DNA from: Flavobacteriales bacterium
GTDB lineage: Bacteria; Bacteroidota; Bacteroidia; Flavobacteriales_F; PHOS-HE28
Reading direction: 5' to 3'
Assembly (NCBI GenBank): GCA_020437905.1
Contig: JAGQVN010000319.1
Coordinates: 1-33,382, forward strand
DNA: 33,382 nt
Shown: one piece after another, positions 16,016 through 25,388 of the stretch
Numbering within the stretch: position 1 is the first letter of the stretch
Layout: the number at the start of each line of letters is the position of its first letter
Made by a program: the position numbers and the translations under genes
Notes under the pieces: model-generated
Databases searched by the model: none
Seen by the model: only the letters and a program-made list of their open reading frames with translations
Told to the model about the DNA's origin: nothing

Positions 16016-17821
16016 ATGACCTCCATGCCGACCACGGTCCTCGGACGCAGTTCTGTGGCCGTGTTCGTGGTTTGGTCAGCGCTCCTCATCCTTGCCCTTC
16101 AACTGCGGTCGCGACAGGCCTTCAAATGGGATGCGTTCGGATATCATCTGTACCTGACGGCGGCCTTCGTTCATGATGATCCGTTCTTGAAGGATGGCAG
16201 CTGGGTGGATGCCGAACGGGAGCGGGTGAAGGCTTCCGGGACACTGTATCAGGTCACCCGGCTCGAGAACGGCGTGCAGGTCATCAAGTACCCGCTCGGG
16301 CTGTCCTTGCTCTGGGCCCCCTGGCATCTGGTGGGCCATGGCCTCGCGTTGCTGACCGGTCATCCGACCGATGGCTATTCGCCTCCCTATCAGCTCGCGA
16401 TCCTCACCGGGGTCTTTGTCTATTTGCTGTGCGCCCTGTTGGTCCTGTTCCGCGTGCTGCGCATGTATTTCCAGGTGCCCTTGGCCATCGCGCTTCTGGT
16501 GCTGGTCTTTTTTGGGACCAACCTGCTGGATCAGGCCATCAGCGGATGGGCCATGCCGCATGTCATGCTGTTCTGCGGATACTGCCTGCTCCTGGACCGA
16601 ACGATCGTGTGGAAGAAGCATGACCGACAGATCGATGCAGTCCGGATCGCGATCATTGTCGGTCTGATGGCCCTGATCCGGCCCACGGAGATCCTGGCCA
16701 TCCTGATACCCCTGCTTTGGGTTAATACGAGCGGAATGGCTGCTGTGCGCAAGGACTTACAGGAAAGACGACAGCACTGGAATCGGGTGTTCCTGATCCT
16801 CGCCATGATGGGATGCATCCAGTTCGCGTACTGGTGGATCGCCACCGGCCAGCCTTTGGTGGATACCTATGCCAATGCGGGCGAAGGGCTCGACCTGGCA
16901 TCCCCCCACACCCTTCCTTTCCTGTTCAGCTTCCGCAAGGGGTGGCTGATCTATACGCCGCTCATGGCGTTCGCGCTTGTTGGCCTATTGGCGCTGCGCA
17001 GGAGGATCCCCGGATCTTTTCTGGCTATTTCCCTGTTCCTAATCGCCTATGTGTACATCACTTCAAGCTGGACATGCTGGTGGTACGCCGACAGTTTCGG
17101 GTCCCGGCCCATGGTCGCGGTCTATCCGGTCCTTCTCCTACCCTTGGGCTCGCTCCTCCAGCTCCTCTGGGAACGTCGGACGATCGTGCGTATCGGGTTG
17201 GTCCTGCTGATGATGGCCCTGGTCGCGTTCAACATCTTTCAGCTCTGGCAGTATACGGTCGGCCTCATCCATCCATCCCGGATGACAGCAGTATCCTATT
17301 CGGCCGTGTTCGGGGAAACGCGCGCCCCGGAGGGGTTGTCGCACCTGTTGCTGGTCGATCGCTCGGATTCCACCGCGACCGAGGCTCCCGATCTGGCCCG
17401 CTACAGCAGCAAGCGCCTTCCCCTTCCCAATGGACCGGACGGTCCTGGGGATGAACCGGAATGGTCACTATCCAAGGATGATCCCTATTCGCCCGCAGTG
17501 CGGATCCCCTATCGCGATATCACCAAGGCCGATCATGTGCGGGTCGAGACCGAATGGCAGATCCAGGCGGAGCACGGAACTCCACTGTTATCCTCGGTCG
17601 CAGTAATGGTGCATGGTGGGAAGGAATATGGCTATTCGGCGCAGGACTTGATCGTGGACGAAGGTGGTAGCGGCACCTGGCACGTGCGCTCCACCTTCTA
17701 CCTGACCCCCGAGATCCGGGACCTGGATGATGAGCTCTCGGTATACTGTTGGTTGCGTGATACCACCCGGGTGACCGTTCGCGGACCGTTCATCACCGTT
17801 CATGAGCCGAGGTGGCCCTGA
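16016..17821 (+). CDS. GT-C-like membrane protein with C-terminal beta-rich domain (array member C)
   Basis: The 601-residue protein has a polytopic part (about 1-420) and a soluble C-terminal domain of about 180 residues. The first loop carries FKWDAFGYHLYLTAAFV, whose aspartate is at the position of the GT-C acidic motif. Conserved stretches shared with array member G (25385-27208) are TGHPTDGYSPPYQ, NAGEGLDLASPHTLPFLFSF, RKGWLIYTPLM, ITSSWTCWWYADSFGSRPM and RMTAVSYSAVFGETRAPEG. The C-terminal domain reads like a carbohydrate-binding beta-sandwich (for example TWHVRSTFYLTPEIRDLDDE). Enzyme activity is inferred only from the fold-level resemblance. GTG at 15986 and ATG at 15992 are alternative starts; 16016 aligns best with the N-terminus of member G. 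Confidence 0.7.
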   Translation: MTSMPTTVLGRSSVAVFVVWSALLILALQLRSRQAFKWDAFGYHLYLTAAFVHDDPFLKDGSWVDAERERVKASGTLYQVTRLENGVQVIKYPLGLSLLWAPWHLVGHGLALLTGHPTDGYSPPYQLAILTGVFVYLLCALLVLFRVLRMYFQVPLAIALLVLVFFGTNLLDQAISGWAMPHVMLFCGYCLLLDRTIVWKKHDRQIDAVRIAIIVGLMALIRPTEILAILIPLLWVNTSGMAAVRKDLQERRQHWNRVFLILAMMGCIQFAYWWIATGQPLVDTYANAGEGLDLASPHTLPFLFSFRKGWLIYTPLMAFALVGLLALRRRIPGSFLAISLFLIAYVYITSSWTCWWYADSFGSRPMVAVYPVLLLPLGSLLQLLWERRTIVRIGLVLLMMALVAFNIFQLWQYTVGLIHPSRMTAVSYSAVFGETRAPEGLSHLLLVDRSDSTATEAPDLARYSSKRLPLPNGPDGPGDEPEWSLSKDDPYSPAVRIPYRDITKADHVRVETEWQIQAEHGTPLLSSVAVMVHGGKEYGYSAQDLIVDEGGSGTWHVRSTFYLTPEIRDLDDELSVYCWLRDTTRVTVRGPFITVHEPRWP

Positions 17822-18048
17822 TCCACGGACCTCTTGGTGGCGGGGAGAACCGCAGATCTTACTTCAAGGATATGGAAGAACCGAACTCTTCCCGGGCCAC
17901 CACTGAAGCATTCGCATCCCTAGTTCGGAATGGACCTCGGAAGAGCGACGGATCCGTTCCTCTATTCCTTCCTGCTTCGACCTTGCGAATCGATCGAATG
18001 GCCGATATTTACACTTCTAGAGCGCCTAATAACGGCGATCTATCGGCG

Positions 18049-19395
18049 ATGGCACGGAGGTTTCGGATAGGATTTGTGATGACTTATATTTCTTCATTAT
18101 GGGGAATAATCTTTGTATATTCTATATCATTCATATTTTTTTCCATATCCTCCATCGACTATCATCGTACAGGAAGATATGAAGAAGGAAAGCACGAGCT
18201 GAATGCGGATGCAGCTGGATATTACGTCTATTTACCTGCTCTATTTGAGTTCCGCATGAATGGGAACCAAGTTCCGGATGATGTTGTCTCCCGATCCGGA
18301 GGTGGATTTAGGATCGACCATGCCGAAGGAAAGATCATCTCCAAGTACACCTGTGGGGTGGCGATGCTGTTGGCCCCTTTCTACGCGTGCGCCTCGTTCA
18401 TTGCTGGACCGACGAATTCGGATAGCTGGGGACCCACACACTATGCAGCGGTCGACGTCGCGGGCATCTTCTACTTCATACTGGGCCTGCTCCTGATCCA
18501 TTGTACGCTGATGGAGTGGGAAAAGGGGCGGAATGACCTGACCTGGCTATCCCTCGTATGTATCGCGTTTGGAACGAACCTTTTCTTCTATGCGTTTGTA
18601 GAACCGGCATTCTCCCATGTTTACTCCTTTTTTCTTGTCGCCCTTTCCTTATTTCTGGCAATCAGGTCAAGGAGAGGGCCTTGGAACATGTGGTCACTGT
18701 TCCTGTTCGCCACATCGAACGCATTGATCGTGCTGATCCGACCGGTGGACATCATTGCTGTGCTGGCGTTGTATGCACTACTATTTGTTGCTGCTCCAAA
18801 CCTACTTGGTTCAAAGCGGGTCTGGCTGGTGCAGGGGCTCATGTTCTTTATCATCTCCGCACCTCAGATGCTTTATTGGAAGCATGTTTTTGGGGAATGG
18901 GTGGTCTATTCCTATGCAGGTGAGGGATTCACCAACTGGGCGGCTCCCAAGATCGCGGAAGTGCTCGCCGCGCCGCTCAATGGATTGCTGCCACACGCAC
19001 CGGTCTTCGCACTACTCCCATTGGGGCTCTGGGCCATCCATCAGAGGGACCGGATCATGGCGCTCATATTCGCGGCCATGTTCGCTTTGATCCTATATAC
19101 CTGCGCTGCATGGCACAGTTGGCATTTCGGGTGTGCCTATGGTATGAGGCCTTTGGTCCAGTACACCCCGTTCCTGGCTCTGGGCCTGTATGCACTTTTT
19201 TGCTGGGCGAAGGACCACCGGGTCGGCTTGCTGCACGGAGCCATGCCCATGATCGTGTTGATCTGCTTCGTGAACTACCGTTTCATGCTGTACAAGGAGA
19301 TCTGTTATCCGGGCGAAACATGGGACTGGAAGTACTACGGACGTGAGCTGGCGGAAACGTTCTTTGGATCGCTTCCCACCGAGCATTACAGGTGA
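18049..19395 (+). CDS. GT-C-like membrane protein (array member D)
   Basis: The 448-residue polytopic protein begins MARRFRIGFVMTYISSLWGI. It has about ten to eleven membrane segments and no large soluble C-terminal domain. The first loop shows ELNADAAGYYVYLPALFEFR (Asp54), equivalent to the D-x-x-GYY-x-YLPA motif of members C and G, and later AWHSWHFGCAYGMRPLVQY, equivalent to their SSW..WWY..SF..RP motif. It is therefore a more distant member of the same family. Alternative starts are ATG at 17998 and GTG at 17812; neither adds recognisable sequence, and the 227 bases before 18049 look noncoding. The first 150 bases of the gene are strikingly AT-rich. The gene is followed by GT2 after 103 bases. 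Confidence 0.7.
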   Translation: MARRFRIGFVMTYISSLWGIIFVYSISFIFFSISSIDYHRTGRYEEGKHELNADAAGYYVYLPALFEFRMNGNQVPDDVVSRSGGGFRIDHAEGKIISKYTCGVAMLLAPFYACASFIAGPTNSDSWGPTHYAAVDVAGIFYFILGLLLIHCTLMEWEKGRNDLTWLSLVCIAFGTNLFFYAFVEPAFSHVYSFFLVALSLFLAIRSRRGPWNMWSLFLFATSNALIVLIRPVDIIAVLALYALLFVAAPNLLGSKRVWLVQGLMFFIISAPQMLYWKHVFGEWVVYSYAGEGFTNWAAPKIAEVLAAPLNGLLPHAPVFALLPLGLWAIHQRDRIMALIFAAMFALILYTCAAWHSWHFGCAYGMRPLVQYTPFLALGLYALFCWAKDHRVGLLHGAMPMIVLICFVNYRFMLYKEICYPGETWDWKYYGRELAETFFGSLPTEHYR

Positions 19396-19473
19396 GGGAC
19401 CTCTGCCCATTCTTGGTGAACGATCTACGGACCGGTAGTAGGGTTGAAAGCCGCCCGGAACCCACCATAAGCC

Positions 19474-19481
19474 GATATTTG
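19474..19481 (+). promoter_or_regulatory. Weak candidate -7 element before the GT2 gene
   Basis: GATATTTG (one mismatch from TAnnTTTG) lies 17 bases before the ATG at 19499. Very similar GATATTCG and GATATTTA occur before members C (15939-15946) and D (18004-18011). I find no matching -33 element. Confidence 0.25.
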
Positions 19482-19498
19482 CCACCTCGAACGACCGC

Positions 19499-20215
19499 AT
19501 GCTTCGAACGCTTTCCATCATCATCCCAGCCTACAACGAAGAACGAACGATCCACCGGATACTCGATCGGGTGAGGCTTGTCCAACTGGGCCATGGCTTC
19601 ATCAAGGAGGTCGTGATCGTGAACGACGGATCCACGGATGGCACCGTGGAGGCTGTGGAACGGTACATGGCGGAACATCCCGAGATGGGCATTCGCTTTT
19701 TTCAGCAACCGCGGAACATGGGAAAGGGGGCGGCCATTCATCGCGGCATTGCTGAAGCCACCGGCGAGTACATAATCGTTCAGGACGCTGATTTGGAATA
19801 CGACCCAAGAGAATACAACGACCTGCTTCGTCCGGTCGCCGAAGGCTTCGCGGATGTGGTCTATGGTTCACGCTTCATGGGACATCATCCGCATCGCATC
19901 CTCTTCTTCTGGCACAGCATCGGGAACAAGGTCCTCACCACCTTATCCAATGCGTTCAACAACCTGAACCTGACGGATATGGAAACGTGCTATAAGTTGA
20001 TGCGGGCGGACATCGCCAAGGGCCTTGCATTGAAGGAGAAGCGTTTCGGTTTCGAACCGGAGGTGACCGCGAAGCTGGCGCGTGTCCCAGGTATCCGGAT
20101 CTATGAGGTCGGGATCAGTTACTACGGACGTACTTACGCGGAAGGCAAGAAGATCGGTTGGAAGGACGGGCTCCGGGCCATCTGGTGCATTGTAAAATAT
20201 GGCTTAAGAGGATAA
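19499..20215 (+). CDS. GT2 family polyprenyl-phosphate sugar synthase (DPM1-like)
   Basis: The 238-residue soluble enzyme has the GT-A fold motifs of dolichol/polyprenol-phosphate mannose or glucose synthases: [18 protein letters not shown] (6-23), [12 protein letters not shown] (38-49), [20 protein letters not shown] (73-92) and the metal-binding [10 protein letters not shown] (94-103). Later, [14 protein letters not shown] and [14 protein letters not shown] match the acceptor-side region of this subfamily. It should transfer a sugar from GDP- or UDP-sugar to polyprenyl phosphate at the inner face of the membrane, making the donor used by GT-C enzymes. That fits its position within the array of such proteins. 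There is no GtrA-like flippase domain or membrane helix. Its TAA overlaps the ATG of the next gene by one base. The sugar is not predictable. Confidence 0.85.
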   Translation: MLRTLSIIIPAYNEERTIHRILDRVRLVQLGHGFIKEVVIVNDGSTDGTVEAVERYMAEHPEMGIRFFQQPRNMGKGAAIHRGIAEATGEYIIVQDADLEYDPREYNDLLRPVAEGFADVVYGSRFMGHHPHRILFFWHSIGNKVLTTLSNAFNNLNLTDMETCYKLMRADIAKGLALKEKRFGFEPEVTAKLARVPGIRIYEVGISYYGRTYAEGKKIGWKDGLRAIWCIVKYGLRG

Positions 20216-21678
20216 TGCGGGGGACGCTGGCATTGGTCCTACTCCTGTGCATGGGATGCACTTCGGAGGATGATGGTTTTGTGCGTCTTGTGGATGACAG
20301 TTTCCACGTGAATGGCCGGACGCTTTTCCCAGTGGTCATGAACATCCAAGTGAACGTGGTGTTTGACGGTCACTCCATGTGGCCTGCTTCGTACAGTGGG
20401 TACAATCCTGGGGATAGGTACCGTTTTCACGATGCGGATCGTTCAGCCGAACAGCTGCACGCGGAACTTGCCTTGTTGGCGCAGAATGGATTCAATACAG
20501 TGCGGGTCACCGGTTTTGTTGAGGCTCCGCATCGCTTCGGAGCAGGGATCACACCCTATCCCCTTGGGCATCGCCCCGACGGGTATCTAGAACCGCTCGA
20601 TCTGACACGAACGGAGGTGCGCGAACGATTCCTGGGCTGTCTGGACCGCTTTCTTGCGATCGCGGCTGAAGAGCGATTGCATGTGATCCTCCTGACCACG
20701 ATCTACGAGGGTCGCCCGGGTTCGCAGGAGCTTTTTGTGGACCTGGCCGAGCATTTGCGGAACAACACGACGATCCTGGCTTTCGACCTGTTCAATGAAC
20801 CGCTCTATTTCGATGTTCCTGCACGTACCAAGCAGGAGGTCCATCGGGTCGTGCGCGGGTGGCGCGAACTTGCCCGCAGACACGCACCGAACCACCTGAT
20901 CACCATCGGGCTCACCGGCATCCGCGAGACCCACGCCTGGGACCCTTCGATCTTGGATGTGGATTTCATATCCTTTCATCCGTACGAGTATGAGCCTGAC
21001 CAAGTGTTGAACGAGATCTATTGGTACGGCAGGCATGTGCCATTGCCCTGGATGATCGGCGAGACATCACTCCCCGCCGATGACGATTCCGTGAGCTATG
21101 CCGAGATGTCCCGATTCGCGAAGCGTACGTTGGAACAGACCGTGGCCTGTGGCGGCATTGGCTACTCCTGGTGGCAGTTCAAGGACGTGAGTTGGGGGCG
21201 CTTCCATTCGGACTACATGGGCCTCCTAAGCATGGAAGGCATGGAGCCGGTGAAAGACCACGACATGCTTGTGGAAGGCACCCTGAAACCCGCCGCCGAG
21301 GTGTTCCGGTCTTTCGATCCAACAACAGTTGAGGCCACTTGCGTAGAGCTACCGAATTACTTGAACTACTCGCAGCATGACCACAGCCGCTTGACAGGCC
21401 GCCTGGTGGATGAGGATGGCTTACCGATCGAAGGCGGTGTGATACTGGCCTGGAACGAGGATTTCAGTCATTCCTACCACACCACCACCCTCGCGGACGG
21501 GAGCTTTGAACTGCTCGGCGACATGTTCTTCCACCATTGGATCGCCTCTGCGATCGGGCATGAGATGGTCCGTGGGGATTGCCCTCCCAGTGGAGCGCGC
21601 AAGGACGAACGGGGTACCTACTCCTATTTCCTGGGCGAGCTTTCGGTACCTGAGCTGGGTTTCGGCGTTGTCCGCTGA
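20215..21678 (+). CDS. GH5-like glycoside hydrolase lipoprotein with C-terminal Ig-like domain
   Basis: The 487-residue lipoprotein has a signal with lipobox LCMGC (Cys15). Its catalytic domain resembles (beta/alpha)8 glycoside hydrolases of clan A, near GH5: the acid/base is Glu195 in AFDLFNEPLYFD and the nucleophile is probably Glu283 in PWMIGETSLPADD. Supporting blocks are NGFNTVRVTGFVEAP (91-105), DFISFHPYEYEPDQVLNEIY and GIGYSWWQFKD. From about residue 392, SRLTGRLVDEDGLPIEGGVI begins a carboxypeptidase-regulatory-like beta domain. It would cleave, or by transglycosylation join, beta-mannosyl or beta-glucosyl linkages at the cell surface or in the periplasm. The start overlaps the GT2 stop by one base (TAATG), so the two are translationally coupled. 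It converges on member E, 4 bases apart. Confidence 0.78.
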   Translation: MRGTLALVLLLCMGCTSEDDGFVRLVDDSFHVNGRTLFPVVMNIQVNVVFDGHSMWPASYSGYNPGDRYRFHDADRSAEQLHAELALLAQNGFNTVRVTGFVEAPHRFGAGITPYPLGHRPDGYLEPLDLTRTEVRERFLGCLDRFLAIAAEERLHVILLTTIYEGRPGSQELFVDLAEHLRNNTTILAFDLFNEPLYFDVPARTKQEVHRVVRGWRELARRHAPNHLITIGLTGIRETHAWDPSILDVDFISFHPYEYEPDQVLNEIYWYGRHVPLPWMIGETSLPADDDSVSYAEMSRFAKRTLEQTVACGGIGYSWWQFKDVSWGRFHSDYMGLLSMEGMEPVKDHDMLVEGTLKPAAEVFRSFDPTTVEATCVELPNYLNYSQHDHSRLTGRLVDEDGLPIEGGVILAWNEDFSHSYHTTTLADGSFELLGDMFFHHWIASAIGHEMVRGDCPPSGARKDERGTYSYFLGELSVPELGFGVVR

Positions 21679-21682
21679 GGCG

Positions 21683-23716
21683 CTATTTCACCCCATCGGG
21701 CAGCTCTCCGGTCCAGAACCAGAGCGCTTGGTCCAGGGAGTCGGCCGAAGCACGGAGGCCTTCACCCGGCCCGCTGGAGACCACATAGCGACCGTTCCCG
21801 GCCTGCAGCGAGAAGGCCTCGCCTTCCCTAGGGATCATGGTGAAGAGGCAGAAGTCACCGGCCGCCGGAGCATCCGCACGTAGCTCACCGTTGTGCTCAA
21901 GGTCCGCTGAAACGAATAGGCCGTTGCTGGCAAGAAAAAGGTGCCGTCCGTTCGCTAAAGTGATTCGGGTGTATGAGGCGGAAAGGTTGGCGTAGGTGAA
22001 CGCAGTATCGAGCAGTCCTGTAGGTGCCAGCCGGACGGAACGGCCATCCTCCGTCCAAAGCGTGATCGGCATCGAGGCTTCCACTGGCCAACCGATGTTG
22101 TCCATGGGTTGAATGCGCTGCGTGTCAGACCCGCTCTGCTCGAGCCAGGCGCTCAAAGAAGGGCGGTCCATGTCCTCGAAGAACATGGAAAAGCCTGACG
22201 GGTAGTTCCCGGAGTATCCGTTCACCAATGGCACACCTAGCCGTTGTGCTGCGAACATGGCGTCCAATTGAACAGCAATGGTGCCACCATGATGTCGAGC
22301 ACTTGCGATGGGTGCTCTGACCGGGCACCAAGCGATTGCTGGTGAGCTTCCATCGTATTGCTCCTGCATGTGGCGAAGCACGGTAGCGACCGCCATATCT
22401 GAATGTTCCTTGTTCCACCGTGCGGTCCATTCCGGGGCTATCCGGTGGTCCAGAACAACAAGAAGAGGCAGCGCCAAGGAAAGCCAGGTCCGTACCCGAT
22501 CTCGTTGGAACAACCTCTCCATCGGACCCATCATGATCAGAATAAAAAAGAGGGCCTGCATCTGAACGAAGCGATCGATCGAGCGCAGGGCCGAAAAGCC
22601 CGGTAGTCCATGCACCAGACCGTAGGTCGTGAAGTCACCAATCCGGATGCACAAAAGCACCGAAAGTGCGAGTGCGACCAGCCACACCAGCGGACGATGT
22701 TCCTCCTTTGCAAAAGAGGAGCGGCGGAGCAGGAGGATCGCTCCGATGAAGACGCCGACCCAAATGACGGCTCCCATGAAATGTGCATGAAGCCAAAAGG
22801 TCGGACCCTCCGCATGTGCGTGCCATGATAGGTCCCTCCATGAGATCGCTGCCGGGTCCGAGGTGAAGTACGAGATCGGTCGCGGAATGCTCTCCCATAC
22901 CTCCACCATCGTGCGCGGCCCGAACTGATCGGCGGTGTACAAGTACGGCGACGCCAGGGGTAGCAAAAGGATGCCCCCGACTCCGATCGCTCCGATGGTG
23001 GTCAATGCGCGCTTGGTGTTCATCAGCTCTTTGAGCCACGAAAAACGGCGCTGGACCAATGCGTGGGCAACGGTCAGTACGACCAGGCCATAGCACAGAA
23101 TGAACCCCAGGTACATCCCGCACCAAAACTGATACACCACCGCCAACACGGTGAGGAACCACCACTTCGCCGGAACTCCCTGCAAGACCCGCCACCAGGC
23201 CAACAAGGCGATGGGCATCATGAAACGCGGCAGCATCTGCACATGGCTCAGGTGCCCCAGCTGGTGGATGCCGAAAGCGAAGATGAACGCACCGACCGCA
23301 GCGATGATCACATCGTAACGGAAGCCTCGGAACGCCAGGAACGCCGCCCAGAAATTGAGCGCGATCAGGGCCAGGATCCAGGTCTGGAACGCGCCGTGTA
23401 CGGACCGCCCCATGGAGCGGAAGAGGCTGTACAGCGGCGCTGTGCCCAACAGGTTGTCCGAGTGGGCAATGACGTTCTCCCTCGGATACATGAAAGGCGC
23501 ACTCCAATAGTCCTCGACCTTCCCGGTGGCGTATCGATGGAAATGTTCGAGGATGTAATTGTTGAAACGGGCATCGCCCAGGTCACCCGGGATCAGCAGG
23601 TTCTCCGGCTGGAACAGGGCATAGGGAAAGGACCACATGCCCCAGCCGAAGAGCATCATTGCAACGAACACACCCCATGCATGTGAGCCAATTCCAAGGG
23701 TCGATCGCTCCTTCAT
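21683..23716 (-). CDS. GT-C-like membrane protein fused to a fascin-like beta-trefoil domain (array member E)
   Basis: The 677-residue protein begins MKERSTLGIGSHAWGVFVAM (a TTG at 23722 would add two residues). About eleven to twelve membrane segments span residues 15-425. The loop PENLLIPGDLGDARFNNYIL, followed by YWSAPFMYPRENVIAHSDN, marks a known polytopic family related to GT-C transferases. A soluble middle region has PLVNGYSGNYPSGF. The last 95 residues look like a beta-trefoil of the fascin type: ITLANGRHLFLASNGLFVSA, LRADAPAAGDFCLFTM, then FSLQAGNGRYVVSS and LRASADSLDQALWFW, two lobes of the G-x-Y-[LV]-x-[AS] plus D-x-F pattern. The domain would face outside the inner membrane and could bind sugar. 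The fusion is the unusual point. The gene converges on the GH5 gene. Confidence 0.7.
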   Translation of the reverse strand: MKERSTLGIGSHAWGVFVAMMLFGWGMWSFPYALFQPENLLIPGDLGDARFNNYILEHFHRYATGKVEDYWSAPFMYPRENVIAHSDNLLGTAPLYSLFRSMGRSVHGAFQTWILALIALNFWAAFLAFRGFRYDVIIAAVGAFIFAFGIHQLGHLSHVQMLPRFMMPIALLAWWRVLQGVPAKWWFLTVLAVVYQFWCGMYLGFILCYGLVVLTVAHALVQRRFSWLKELMNTKRALTTIGAIGVGGILLLPLASPYLYTADQFGPRTMVEVWESIPRPISYFTSDPAAISWRDLSWHAHAEGPTFWLHAHFMGAVIWVGVFIGAILLLRRSSFAKEEHRPLVWLVALALSVLLCIRIGDFTTYGLVHGLPGFSALRSIDRFVQMQALFFILIMMGPMERLFQRDRVRTWLSLALPLLVVLDHRIAPEWTARWNKEHSDMAVATVLRHMQEQYDGSSPAIAWCPVRAPIASARHHGGTIAVQLDAMFAAQRLGVPLVNGYSGNYPSGFSMFFEDMDRPSLSAWLEQSGSDTQRIQPMDNIGWPVEASMPITLWTEDGRSVRLAPTGLLDTAFTYANLSASYTRITLANGRHLFLASNGLFVSADLEHNGELRADAPAAGDFCLFTMIPREGEAFSLQAGNGRYVVSSGPGEGLRASADSLDQALWFWTGELPDGVK

Positions 23717-23843
23717 GTCCAACGCCTCATGGGTGAGGTCCTATTACCTCGCTTATCCGATGCAGCCAATGTATACAGGCCGGCGGATCGGGGCTTCAAC
23801 GGTTCAAGTGATCGACCATGAGCACGTCCATGCCAGCGAGCAA

Positions 23844-23863
23844 CACGCATGCATGGATGTGTG
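23844..23863 (-). terminator. Hairpin downstream of array member F
   Basis: CACGCAT (23844-23850) pairs with ATGTGTG (23857-23863), seven pairs including one G-T, with a 6-base loop, 7 bases past the stop of member F. No T-run is present. A second small stem, GAGGT/ACCTC, lies at 23735-23750 in the same 154-base gap, before the start of member E. Confidence 0.3.
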
Positions 23864-23870
23864 CCATGGA

Positions 23871-25388
23871 TCAGTATGACCCAGGCTCTTCCTTCCTCCA
23901 TAGCCTTGAGGCGCTTTCCGGAAAGTCCTTGACCAACGTATAGCCTGCCATGTCGCTGTGTCCCATGGTCGTCAACTCGTAGCGCATTTCATCTGTCGGG
24001 GAGAAGCCCGAGCGATCGAAAGGCGCAATGCGACCCAACCCCATCGTTTGTCGGTAGAAGTTCATGGTCGGCTCGAAGACCCAGGAGATCCCGACGTGGA
24101 GCCGTGAGGTGTCCGTGGGTAGCGCTTGGTGCTCTTGTTCCAGGAGTAGCATGACTTCCTTGGTGTTCACATCATACCGCCACTCCACGCTGCTCTTCGG
24201 GCCAAAACCCGAGAAGAAGGAAACGCCTGAGGTGAGCCCGCCGATCAGCACGATAGAAGCCGATAGGGCTCGCATGAGCGTGGATCGCGTTCCGCCCATA
24301 AGGGCAAGCAGTGAGAACAGCACGAATGGAAAAAGGAACATGGCAAAGCGCCCCTTCAACAGATCGGTTCCAGAAATGATATGTTTCAGTTCCACGATCG
24401 CGAGCGTCCCAAGGACCATCAGGATGGGCAAGGCGCTCGCTGTTCGAGGCGTCGAGCGATCATCGGGTGGATCGGATATTGCCTGACGTATCAACCAAAT
24501 GCCTGCGATCACGAGGACCATGGCGAAGGCAATGGAAGGATATACCAAGTAACCTTCCCAGCCGGAACGATAGGAGAACAAGGACAGCGACCATGTGCGG
24601 ATAGTGCCATCCCATACTCCGTACTGCTCACCGAAGTCATAGGTGTTGCTCGCAAGCGAAAGCGACAAGGGCCTGTAGAGAACGGCCATGACCAGGACGA
24701 ACGCTACCATGTGGATGCGCAGGAGCATACCGTGCAGCCAATGAACGGGTCGCCAGCCGGGTCTCCATCGGTGCTCTAACAGGAAGAATCCGATGGACAA
24801 GGAGAGGTAGGCAGGCACTCCCGCGAAGTTGCTCAGGCAGGCCAATAGACCGGAAATATGACCTGCGAGAAGGGCCCCCTTGTGCTGGCTGCGAAGAGCG
24901 CTTTGGAAAGCGAACAACGCCAAAGCCAGGAAGCCGGTCAGAAGCCCGTAACCCCTTGCCAGGCTGAATAACTCCAACAGAAAGGGGTTGGTCATCAAGA
25001 GCATTCCAACAGGCAGGGCGATCATCCATCGGGACCGCAAAAGCAAGGCGACGCAAACCGCCAGATAAATGGCCAAGGCGAACAGGTTCGGGGCGCGCAA
25101 GGCGAGTTCGCTCGTTCCGAACAGCGCGGAGGAAAGCTTCATTCCCACCGTATTCAGGATGTGGTTGTTGGAATAGGTCAGATCCCCGCGCAACAGTTCG
25201 GAATAGCCGGCATCGATGTAGAACAGGTAGGAGAAGCTTTCGTCATGGGTGAAGGAGGCCACGTACGCCCGATGAACGGTCATCCCCAGCAACACCAGTG
25301 CGAGTAGGATCAGGAAGCTCATGGTCGCTCGATCGATGATCCCGGATCGGACCGCCCTCTTTTCGTCCATCATGTAACGGTCCTTCAT
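23871..25388 (-). CDS. GT-C-type glycosyltransferase-like membrane protein (array member F)
   Basis: The 505-residue polytopic protein carries AYVASFTHDESFSYLFYI in its first loop, with the acidic pair Asp49-Glu50 typical of the GT39/GT83-like GT-C proteins. About eleven to twelve membrane segments follow to residue 390. LFSLARGYGLLTGFLALALF resembles the same position in member A (11879-13618). The C-terminal part, about 115 residues, is soluble (WRYDVNTKEVMLLLEQEHQ, SWVFEPTMNFYRQTMG). The start at 25388 overlaps the TGA of member G (ATGA), so the two are coupled; an ATG at 25400 is an alternative. It should use a polyprenyl-linked sugar on the periplasmic side, acceptor unknown. Confidence 0.72.
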   Translation of the reverse strand: MKDRYMMDEKRAVRSGIIDRATMSFLILLALVLLGMTVHRAYVASFTHDESFSYLFYIDAGYSELLRGDLTYSNNHILNTVGMKLSSALFGTSELALRAPNLFALAIYLAVCVALLLRSRWMIALPVGMLLMTNPFLLELFSLARGYGLLTGFLALALFAFQSALRSQHKGALLAGHISGLLACLSNFAGVPAYLSLSIGFFLLEHRWRPGWRPVHWLHGMLLRIHMVAFVLVMAVLYRPLSLSLASNTYDFGEQYGVWDGTIRTWSLSLFSYRSGWEGYLVYPSIAFAMVLVIAGIWLIRQAISDPPDDRSTPRTASALPILMVLGTLAIVELKHIISGTDLLKGRFAMFLFPFVLFSLLALMGGTRSTLMRALSASIVLIGGLTSGVSFFSGFGPKSSVEWRYDVNTKEVMLLLEQEHQALPTDTSRLHVGISWVFEPTMNFYRQTMGLGRIAPFDRSGFSPTDEMRYELTTMGHSDMAGYTLVKDFPESASRLWRKEEPGSY

